Origin: JAICSD01 sp963836665
GTDB taxonomy: Bacteria > Acidobacteriota > Vicinamibacteria > Vicinamibacterales > 2-12-FULL-66-21
DNA: 64,000 bases
Reading direction: 5' to 3'
Assembly: GCA_963836665.1 (NCBI GenBank)
Contig: CAWIKL010000001.1
Coordinates: 3,782,001 to 3,846,000 of the forward strand
The translations under genes were made by a program, and so were the position numbers. Shown here piece by piece: positions 11,611-18,301 of the stretch. The notes under the pieces are model-generated. The model was not told the origin of the DNA and ran no database searches. It saw nothing but the letters and a program-made list of their open reading frames with translations. Positions within the stretch are counted from its first letter, which is position 1. The number at the start of each line of letters is the position of its first letter.

Positions 11611-13572
11611 ATGGTGCGACGCCGGCTGCCGATGTTCGTGCTGGCCGCGAGCCTGTTCGGGCTGATCGTGTTGCTGGCGACGCTGCAGTACCGCTGGCTC
11701 GGCCAGATCAGTACCGCCGAGCGCACGCGCATCCGGGCGCTGCTGCGCGACAACGCGTCGGCGTTCGCCGAGGATTTCGATCGCGAGCTGAATCGCGCGT
11801 ATTTAATGTTCCAGGTCGTACCGGTGGCTACCGACGAGAACATTGCGTCTCAGGTCGGTGCGCGCTACGACCGCTGGATGGCAACGTCACAGCACCCGCG
11901 GCTCGTTCACGACGTCTATCTTTCCGCGCCGGGGGAGTCGGGGGTTTCGCTGCGTCGGTTCAACACGTCGACGCGGCTTCTCGAGCCCGCTGCGTGGCCG
12001 GCCGCGCTCGGCGCCGTGCAGGCACGTCTTGCAAACCCAGAGTTGCGTCAGACAGACATGAACACGCTGATGCACTCACCGGTGCAAACGCTCTGGCCCG
12101 ACGTGCCCGCGCTCGTCGTCGCGGCGCCGATGCTGTTTGTCGATCGCGCGACCGCTGAGGGACGCGATCTTGCGCCGCTGACGCGGTCGTCGTACTGCAT
12201 TCTCCTGCTCGATAGCGACTACATCCGCCGCGAGATGCTGCCGGCCCTGGCTCGGCGTCATTTTCAGAGCCCCAACGGCGGCCTCGATTATCAGCTCGCG
12301 GTCGTGCCGACCGAGGGGGGCGCCGTCGTCTATCACTCCGCCAGCGATTTCAATCCACCGGTCGCCGCGAAAGTGGATGCGTCGGCCGACCTCTTTCACC
12401 TCCGCCTGCAGGACTTCGGCCCTCTCGCGGCCGAGATCACCCGCTTCGCCCTGTTCTCGACCGACGTCTCCGCGCAGCCCGGCGGACCACTGACGGCCCG
12501 CACTGAGACGGTAATTCGCCGCGGCGCCGGCGAGCCACTGGATGGGACCGGTCCCCCGCCCGGCGGCCGGATGTCGATAGTCGTCCAGCAGAAGAGCGTC
12601 GATAACGTGATGACGACGATTACCGACAGCGGGCAGGGCACACCGGCCAACGCGCGGTTCGCGGTCACGACCGACGCGCACTGGCGCCTCCTCGTCCGTC
12701 ATCCGTCGGGATCGCTGGAGCAGGCAGTCGACGCAGTACGGCGGCGCAACCTGATCGTCAGCACAGGCATCCTCGGTGTGCTCGCCGTCAGCGTTGGTTT
12801 CCTGTTCGTGTCGACGCGGAGCGCGCACGACCTGGCGCGACAGCAGCTCGAGTTCGTGGCCACGGTGTCGCACGAACTACGCACGCCGCTTGCCGTGATC
12901 CAATCCGCCGCCGACAACCTCGCCGATGGCATTGTCAGCGACGAGGCGCGCGTGCGGCAGTACGGGCAGCTGGTGCGAGGCGAGGGGGTGCGGCTCACCG
13001 AGCTCGTCGAGCAGATTCTCGAGTTTGCCGGCCTGCAGTCGGGACAGCCCGGCTCGACCAGACACCCGGTGACGATCGACGCGGTCCTGCGCGAGGCTGT
13101 CATCACCGCGCAGGCAGCGGCCGATGCCGCCGGCGTCCGCATCGAGCTGACGATCGACGACGGTCTGCCAGACGTCGCCGGCGACGAGCCGGCGCTGCGG
13201 CGCGTCTTTGTCAACTTGATCGGCAACGCCGTCAAATACGGCGTCGCCGGACAGTGGGTCGGCGTCCGCGCCAGGATGACCCCCGACGGCGTCGAGATCA
13301 TCGTCAGCGACCGCGGTATCGGCATCGCCGCCGCCGACCACCACCGCATCTTTGACCCCTTCTACCGCGCGCCCGACGTTGTCGCCGCGCAGATTCAGGG
13401 CGCCGGTCTCGGCCTGAGCCTCGTCAAGCGGATCGTCGAGGCGCACGGCGGACGCGTCTCCGTGGCGAGCGCGCCGGGCCGCGGCAGCACATTCACCGTC
13501 GCGCTGCCGGCGATGAGCGCGGGGTCGACAAGCGCGGGCGGCGTCGGCGCCGCGAGTCCACAGCCTTCGTGA
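11611..13572 (+). CDS. Membrane sensor histidine kinase
   Basis: A 653-residue sensor kinase. One membrane helix lies at about residues 7-27 and a second at about 377-397, enclosing a roughly 350-residue periplasmic sensing region with no domain I recognise. The cytoplasmic part has the dimerisation/phosphoacceptor H-box with His421 (VSHELRTPLAV), an N-box (FVNLIGNAVKYG), and the G1/G2 boxes (VSDRGIGIA, GAGLGLSLVKRI). The tail is Gly/Ser/Ala-rich. It is followed after 64 nt by its likely partner response regulator, with a hairpin repeat in the gap. The unusually large periplasmic region suggests an envelope or small-molecule signal. Confidence 0.93.
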   Translation: MVRRRLPMFVLAASLFGLIVLLATLQYRWLGQISTAERTRIRALLRDNASAFAEDFDRELNRAYLMFQVVPVATDENIASQVGARYDRWMATSQHPRLVHDVYLSAPGESGVSLRRFNTSTRLLEPAAWPAALGAVQARLANPELRQTDMNTLMHSPVQTLWPDVPALVVAAPMLFVDRATAEGRDLAPLTRSSYCILLLDSDYIRREMLPALARRHFQSPNGGLDYQLAVVPTEGGAVVYHSASDFNPPVAAKVDASADLFHLRLQDFGPLAAEITRFALFSTDVSAQPGGPLTARTETVIRRGAGEPLDGTGPPPGGRMSIVVQQKSVDNVMTTITDSGQGTPANARFAVTTDAHWRLLVRHPSGSLEQAVDAVRRRNLIVSTGILGVLAVSVGFLFVSTRSAHDLARQQLEFVATVSHELRTPLAVIQSAADNLADGIVSDEARVRQYGQLVRGEGVRLTELVEQILEFAGLQSGQPGSTRHPVTIDAVLREAVITAQAAADAAGVRIELTIDDGLPDVAGDEPALRRVFVNLIGNAVKYGVAGQWVGVRARMTPDGVEIIVSDRGIGIAAADHHRIFDPFYRAPDVVAAQIQGAGLGLSLVKRIVEAHGGRVSVASAPGRGSTFTVALPAMSAGSTSAGGVGAASPQPS

Positions 13573-13580
13573 AGCGGCTG

Positions 13581-13630
13581 ACAGCGCGCGCGAGCGTGTA
13601 GAGGGGTGCAGCGGGGCGAAGCCCTTCGCT
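13581..13630 (+). repeat. Intergenic hairpin repeat, copy A
   Basis: Ends with AGCGGGGCGAAGCCCTTCGCT, a hairpin whose GGGC and GCCC are closed by a GAA loop and whose outer AGCG pairs with CGCT. The preceding GCGAG...GTGTAGAGGGGT matches the longer copies at 46868-46943 and 48283-48358. It finishes a few bases before the AAGGA and ATG of the response regulator gene. Confidence 0.6.
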
Positions 13631-13636
13631 TAAGGA

Positions 13637-14317
13637 ATGCAGAGAATTCTCCTGATCGAGGACGAAGCGGGGCTGGTGCTCACGCTCACCGATCGCCTCA
13701 CACGCGAGGGGTATGCCGTCGAGAGCGTGAGCGACGGCGCGGCCGGTCTCGAACGCGCGACGCGCGAGCCGTTCGACCTGCTGCTGCTCGACGTGATGCT
13801 GCCGCGGATGGGCGGCTTCGACGTGTGCCGGGAGCTGCGTCGCCGCCGCATCGACACGCCGGTGATCATGTTGACGGCGCGCGGCCAGGTCGTCGACAAG
13901 GTCGTCGGGTTGAAACTCGGCGCCGACGATTATGTGACCAAGCCGTTCGAGATGGCCGAGCTGCTGGCGCGCATAGAGGCCCACCTGCGTCGTACGCCTG
14001 TCGTACCGCATCCGGCCGAAGGCTACGTCTTCGGCGAGCTACACATCGATTTTCGCAAGGCCGAAGCGTTGCGCGACGGTGCGCCTGTCGACCTGTCGGC
14101 CCGCGAGTTCCAGCTGCTGCGCTACTTCATCGAGCACCGCGGTGCCACGCTGACGCGCGATGAGCTGCTCAACGAGGTGTGGGGCTACAACTCGATGCCG
14201 TCGACGCGCACCGTCGACGTTCACGTCGCCTGGCTGCGGCAGAAAATCGAGCCAAACCCGCGCCATCCGCAGTTCATCCTGACGATTCACGGCATGGGTT
14301 ACAAGTTCGCGGGGTGA
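13637..14317 (+). CDS. OmpR/PhoB-family response regulator
   Basis: A 226-residue two-domain regulator. The receiver domain (1-118) has the acidic pocket E8-D9, the phosphoacceptor Asp52 (LLLLDVMLP), Thr80 and Lys102 (YVTKPFE). The C-terminal winged-helix DNA-binding domain contains the typical DLSAREFQLLRYF and VDVHVAWLRQKIE segments. It should bind target promoters when phosphorylated by the kinase encoded just upstream. The start is fixed by homology of the first beta strand (MQRILLIED); AAGGA touches the ATG directly, an unusually short ribosome-site spacing. Its 3' end faces the heptamer array at 14324. Confidence 0.94.
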   Translation: MQRILLIEDEAGLVLTLTDRLTREGYAVESVSDGAAGLERATREPFDLLLLDVMLPRMGGFDVCRELRRRRIDTPVIMLTARGQVVDKVVGLKLGADDYVTKPFEMAELLARIEAHLRRTPVVPHPAEGYVFGELHIDFRKAEALRDGAPVDLSAREFQLLRYFIEHRGATLTRDELLNEVWGYNSMPSTRTVDVHVAWLRQKIEPNPRHPQFILTIHGMGYKFAG

Positions 14318-14323
14318 CTTGGT

Positions 14324-14379
14324 GGGCGATGGGCGATGGGCGATGGGCGATGGACGATGGACGATGACCGATAACCGAT
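14324..14379 (+). repeat. Heptanucleotide tandem array, left arm
   Basis: Eight head-to-tail 7-bp units: GGGCGAT four times, GGACGAT twice, then GACCGAT and AACCGAT. It lies between the stop of the response regulator gene and the stop of the phosphoesterase gene. The array at 14861-14895 on the far side of the phosphoesterase gene is made of the reverse complement of the same units. Confidence 0.85.
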
Positions 14380-14385
14380 GGACGC

Positions 14386-14847
14386 TTACAGCCAGATCAG
14401 CTGGACGTCGGCGCGGCCGGCGGTCAGCGTCAATTTTGCGACGCTCGGTTTCAGGTCGAAGCGTTTGGGGCCCGCCGCGCCAGGATTGACGACCAGCCGC
14501 GATCCCGATCGCTCGATTAACGGTCTGTGCGTGTGCCCATAGACGACGATGTCGGCAGCGTAGCGTCGCAGCAGCCGCTCGACCGTCGGCTGTCCGAGCT
14601 CGTGCCCGTGGCTCACATGGATGGTCAAGCCCTCGATCCGCAATCCGATTTCAGCGGCGAGCCCGGGTTCACCTGGCGAGTCGGTGTTGCCGTAGACAGC
14701 TCGCATTGGCGCGATCACCTGTAGCTCGTCGAACACGTCTCGGCCGCCGACGTCGCCGGCGTGAAGAATCAGCTCCACCCCCTTCAGTGCCGCGAACACC
14801 TCGGGTCTGACGAGTCCATGGGTGTCCGAGATCAGCCCCAGCAGCAC
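14386..14847 (-). CDS. YfcE/MJ0936-type metallophosphoesterase
   Basis: A 153-residue single-domain calcineurin-fold phosphodiesterase. All metal-binding blocks are present: SDTHG near the N-terminus (D8, H10), HAGDVG, GNTD, SHGHE and the closing YGHTHRP. Family members hydrolyse phosphodiesters with Mn2+ or Ni2+; physiological substrate is usually unknown. The start is placed at GTG 14847 because the fold begins there (LLGLISDTHG), a GATTAT box lies 6 nt upstream, and the extra 56 upstream residues of the open frame are encoded by the heptamer array. The gene is enclosed by inverted heptamer arrays, which may indicate past movement as a unit. Confidence 0.85.
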   Translation of the reverse strand: MLLGLISDTHGLVRPEVFAALKGVELILHAGDVGGRDVFDELQVIAPMRAVYGNTDSPGEPGLAAEIGLRIEGLTIHVSHGHELGQPTVERLLRRYAADIVVYGHTHRPLIERSGSRLVVNPGAAGPKRFDLKPSVAKLTLTAGRADVQLIWL

Positions 14848-14860
14848 ACGCCTATAATCA

Positions 14861-14895
14861 CATCGTCCATCGTCCATCGTCCATCGCCCATCGCC
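14861..14895 (+). repeat. Heptanucleotide tandem array, right arm
   Basis: Five 7-bp units, CATCGTC three times then CATCGCC twice, ending 4 nt before the ATG at 14900. Read on the minus strand it is GGCGATG x2 followed by GACGATG x3, the same unit and order as the array at 14324-14379. A TATAAT at 14853-14858 lies just before it, so the array would form the 5' leader of the amidohydrolase mRNA. Confidence 0.85.
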
Positions 14896-14899
14896 CACC

Positions 14900-15778
14900 A
14901 TGCTCAACGACGCGCACTGCCACTTCTTCTCGTCGCGTTTTCTCGAACTGCTCGCGCCCGATGCCGGCGGCGCGGAGGAAATCGCCCGCCGCCTGCAGTG
15001 GGATCCGCCGGGCACGGCGACGGAGCTGGGCGACCGATGGATCGCCGAGCTGAATCGACAAGACGTGCAGCGTGCCGCGCTGATTGCGAGCGTGCCCGGT
15101 GACGCCGCGTCGGTGGCGGAAGCGGTAGCGCATCATCCGGATCGTTTCGTCGGCTTCTTCATGCACAACCCGCTCGGACCCGGCTCGCCGGCAATCCTGG
15201 AGCGAGCGTTTCGTGAGCAGAACCTGCGCGCCGTCTGCCTCTTTCCGGCGATGCACGGCTATCGGCCCGACGACGAGTGTGCCGCGGACGTGTTCAAGGC
15301 GGCATCGCAGCAGGGCGCCGCGGTGTTCGTCCACTGCGGCGTGCTGACCGTCGGCATCCGCAGGAAGCTCGGTCTGCCAAGCCGGTTCGACCTGCGCCTC
15401 GGCGATCCGCTCGCGGTCTCGCGCGTGGCGCTCGATTTTCCAAAGGTGCCGGTCATCATCCCGCACTTTGGCGCCGGGTATTTCCGCGAGGCGCTGATGG
15501 CAGCCGACCAGTGCCCGACCATTCACTTCGACACCTCGAGCACCAACGGTTGGACCCGGTTTCACGACGGCCTCACGCTGGAACGCGTCTTTCGAGCCGC
15601 CCTCGCCGTCGTCGGACCGTCGCGCCTGCTCTTCGGCACCGACTCGTCCTTCTTTCCGCGCGGCTGGCAGAAGCCGATTTATGACGAGCAGCACAGCATC
15701 CTGGTGACGCTCGGCCTGAGCGACGACGACAGGACGGCAATACTCGGCCGCAACTTCGACCGGCTGTTTCCGCAGTAA
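14900..15778 (+). CDS. Amidohydrolase-2 family TIM-barrel metal hydrolase
   Basis: A 292-residue amidohydrolase-superfamily protein. DAHCHFF near the N-terminus provides the HxH-type metal ligands; a histidine after strand 5 (VFVHCGV), the IIPHFGAGYF segment and LLFGTDSSFF with the terminal Asp complete the set. Enzymes of this type hydrolyse or decarboxylate cyclic or carboxylated substrates (ACMSD-like). No signal peptide is visible, unlike the following amidohydrolase. The start sits immediately after the heptamer array, and a TATAAT lies 41 nt upstream. Confidence 0.82.
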   Translation: MLNDAHCHFFSSRFLELLAPDAGGAEEIARRLQWDPPGTATELGDRWIAELNRQDVQRAALIASVPGDAASVAEAVAHHPDRFVGFFMHNPLGPGSPAILERAFREQNLRAVCLFPAMHGYRPDDECAADVFKAASQQGAAVFVHCGVLTVGIRRKLGLPSRFDLRLGDPLAVSRVALDFPKVPVIIPHFGAGYFREALMAADQCPTIHFDTSSTNGWTRFHDGLTLERVFRAALAVVGPSRLLFGTDSSFFPRGWQKPIYDEQHSILVTLGLSDDDRTAILGRNFDRLFPQ

Positions 15779-15819
15779 ACGCGCCTGGGACGGGCCGCCG
15801 AGCGCTCTGTCGCTCTCGA

Positions 15820-15825
15820 TATAAT
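15820..15825 (+). promoter_or_regulatory. Consensus TATAAT -10 box
   Basis: A perfect TATAAT lies 8 nt before the ATG at 15834, again predicting transcription from at or next to the start codon. Confidence 0.55.
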
Positions 15826-15833
15826 CCGAAGCC

Positions 15834-17552
15834 ATGCGAAGCAACATCACTGCTCTCGTCACGTTTGCTCTCGTCGTCGCCGGCCTCTCTCTCCAGGCAC
15901 AGCGCGCCAGCACGACGCAGACAGCGGATCTCGTGCTCATCAATGGGCGCATCGTGACGGTCGACGACGCGCGGCCCGAGGCCGAGGCCATGGCGGCGCG
16001 CGACGGCCGCATCGAAGCGCTCGGCAGTGCCGACGAGATCAAGCGACTGATCGGACCCTCGACGCGGGTCGTCGATCTGCAGGGGCAGCTCGCCATCCCG
16101 GGGTTCATCGAGAGCCACGGCCATTTCACCGGCGTCGGCGGCATGCAGCTCGAGTTGAACCTGATGAACGTCGACTCGTGGGACGCCATCGTCGCCATGG
16201 TCGCCGAGGCGGTGTCGCACGCCAAGCCGGGGCAATGGATCTACGGGCGTGGCTGGCACCAGGAGAAGTGGACAGCCCGTCCGCAGCCCAACATCGAAGG
16301 CTTTCCGACGCACGCCTCGCTCGACAAGGTCTCACCCGACAATCCCGTTGTTCTCGAGCACGCCAGCGGGCATGCGTCGTTCGTCAATGCCAGGGCGATG
16401 GAGCTTTCGGCGATCAAGCGAGCCACCGAGAGCCCGGCCGGCGGCGACATCCTTCGCGACCGGAACGGCGACGCGACCGGGCTGATGCGCGAAACCGCGC
16501 AGCACTTGATCAAGAAAGGCGCCGGCGAGCCCGAGCCGACGCCGGCAGAAACGCTCGCGCACGATCGTAAGGTCCTCGAGATGGCCGCGCAGGAGTCGCT
16601 GCGCAAGGGCATCACCACGTTCGAGGACGCCGGCTCGCCGCTTGCCACGATCGATTTGATCAAGCAGATGACCGACGAGGGGGCGCTCGGCCTCCGCCTC
16701 TGGGTGATGGTGCGGCAGCCCAACGACGTCATCGCGCCGAAGCTGGCGCAGTACAAGATGATCGACTACGCCGACGGGCATCTGACCGTTCGCGCCATCA
16801 AGAGACAGATTGACGGCGCGCTGGGCTCGCGCGGCGCGTGGCTGCTCGCCCCCTACAGCGACAAGCCGGACTCGAGCGGGCTCGAGACGGAGAAGGTCGC
16901 CGACATCCAGGAGACGGCGACCCTTGCCATGCGGAATGGTTTCCAGCTCTGCGTCCACGCCATCGGTGATCGCGCCAACCGGGAGACGCTCGATATCTTC
17001 GAGCGTGCGTTCAAGGCCAACCCTGGAAAGACGGACTTGCGGTGGCGCGTCGAGCACGCCCAGCACATCAGCGCCGCCGACATCCCCCGCTTCGGCCGGA
17101 TGGGCGTGATTGCGTCGATGCAGGGGATCCACTGCACCTCGGACGCTCCCTACGTGCTGGAACGCCTCGGCGCCGCGCGCGCCAAGGAAGGCGCTTACGT
17201 CTGGCAGAAATTGATGAAGAGCGGCGCCATCGTCGCCAATGGTACCGACGCGCCGGTCGAGGACGTCGATCCGATCCCGAACTTCTACGCCAGCGTGAGC
17301 CGCAAGCTGAAGGACGGGACCGTCTTCTATCCCGATCAGCGCATGTCGCGGATGGAGGCGCTGAAGTCGTACACGATCAATGGCGCCTACGCTGCCTTCG
17401 AAGAAGGTAATCGCGGCTCGCTGAAAGTCGGCAAGTACGCCGACGTCACCGTGCTGTCGAAGGACATCCTGAAAATCCCCGAGGACGACATCCCCACCAC
17501 AAAGGTGAGCTACACCATCGTCGGCGCAAAAGTACCTGTACGCGGCCGCTGA
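15834..17552 (+). CDS. Exported YtcJ-like amidohydrolase (amidohydrolase 3 family)
   Basis: A 572-residue protein with a cleavable signal (MRSNITALVTFALVVAGLSL) followed by the amidohydrolase composite domain: the N-terminal beta-sandwich (DLVLINGRIVTVDDARP), the metal site IESHGHF, later LCVHAIGDRA and RVEHAQHIS, and ANGTDAPVEDVDP near the C-terminus. These N-substituted formamide deformylase/YtcJ-like enzymes cleave amide bonds; substrate unknown. Export signals on this family are common in Acidobacteriota. It has its own TATAAT promoter and is not linked to the sigma factor gene 143 nt downstream. Confidence 0.88.
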   Translation: MRSNITALVTFALVVAGLSLQAQRASTTQTADLVLINGRIVTVDDARPEAEAMAARDGRIEALGSADEIKRLIGPSTRVVDLQGQLAIPGFIESHGHFTGVGGMQLELNLMNVDSWDAIVAMVAEAVSHAKPGQWIYGRGWHQEKWTARPQPNIEGFPTHASLDKVSPDNPVVLEHASGHASFVNARAMELSAIKRATESPAGGDILRDRNGDATGLMRETAQHLIKKGAGEPEPTPAETLAHDRKVLEMAAQESLRKGITTFEDAGSPLATIDLIKQMTDEGALGLRLWVMVRQPNDVIAPKLAQYKMIDYADGHLTVRAIKRQIDGALGSRGAWLLAPYSDKPDSSGLETEKVADIQETATLAMRNGFQLCVHAIGDRANRETLDIFERAFKANPGKTDLRWRVEHAQHISAADIPRFGRMGVIASMQGIHCTSDAPYVLERLGAARAKEGAYVWQKLMKSGAIVANGTDAPVEDVDPIPNFYASVSRKLKDGTVFYPDQRMSRMEALKSYTINGAYAAFEEGNRGSLKVGKYADVTVLSKDILKIPEDDIPTTKVSYTIVGAKVPVRGR

Positions 17553-17675
17553 CAAGAAATAGCAGTCCCTTAGTCCTTGTTTCGATTCCGACGGCATTAC
17601 TGCCGGGCTGGCCTGCGTGAGTTCCGGTGTTGTTCGATGCGTCCGGACCGGACGTTGTACAGCTGAGGGGTCGAC

Positions 17676-17681
17676 TATGAT
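17676..17681 (+). promoter_or_regulatory. Candidate -10 box (TATGAT) for the sigma/kinase operon
   Basis: TATGAT lies 14 nt before the ATG of the sigma factor gene; the expected leader would be under 10 nt and has no Shine-Dalgarno sequence. Confidence 0.4.
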
Positions 17682-17695
17682 CGTGCTGCCGCTCC

Positions 17696-18301
17696 ATGGA
17701 GCCGACCCCGCCAAGACCGCCCGGCGCGCCTTTCGGCGCGGTCGCGACAACTGCCGACCTGCTGCAGCGGGCTAGGGCTGGTGATGAAGATGCGCGCAAC
17801 CAACTGTTCGCCAGGTACTTACCGTCGCTGCGGCGCTGGGCACGCGGACGCTTGCCGCGCTGGACGCGCGATCTCCGCGACACCGAGGACGTGGTGCAGG
17901 AAACGCTACTGCAGACGTTGAAGAACATCGAGACGTTCCAGCCCCGGCACGAAGGCGCCCTGCAGGCCTACCTGCGTCAGGCCCTGATGAACCGCGTCCG
18001 TGACGAAGTTCGGCGGGTCACACGCCGTGGCGTCAGCGAGGAACTCGAGGAGGACGTCCACGTTGATGATCGGCCCTCTCCGCTCGAAGAAGCCATTGGC
18101 CACGAAGCGCTCGGCCGCTACGAAGCCGCGCTCGCGCGTCTGCGCCCTTCCGAGCGCGAGTTGGTAATCGCACGCGTCGAGCTCAGCCAGTCGTATCAGC
18201 AGATCGCCGCCGCGCACGCGAAGGCCAGCGCCGATGCGGCGCGGATGGCGGTGTCGCGTGCCCTGCTGCGCCTCGCCGAGGAGATGGACGTCGATGGCTG
18301 A
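17696..18301 (+). CDS. ECF-type RNA polymerase sigma factor
   Basis: A 201-residue sigma-70 family factor. Region 2 is visible around residues 35-100 (DTEDVVQETLLQTLKNIETF is the region 2.2-2.3 core, here about 62-81) and region 4 near the C-terminus contains the helix-turn-helix SQSYQQIAAAH. Arg/Pro-rich residues lead the protein. Its stop overlaps the start of the kinase gene by 8 nt, so translation is coupled and phosphorylation of the sigma factor by that kinase is a plausible control; no anti-sigma gene is present. This sigma-kinase pairing recurs in Acidobacteriota and Planctomycetota. Confidence 0.88.
   Translation: MEPTPPRPPGAPFGAVATTADLLQRARAGDEDARNQLFARYLPSLRRWARGRLPRWTRDLRDTEDVVQETLLQTLKNIETFQPRHEGALQAYLRQALMNRVRDEVRRVTRRGVSEELEEDVHVDDRPSPLEEAIGHEALGRYEAALARLRPSERELVIARVELSQSYQQIAAAHAKASADAARMAVSRALLRLAEEMDVDG

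Noticed and set aside
14324..14895. CRISPR-like array
   Set aside because: Units are 7 bp and contiguous, without spacers or cas genes.
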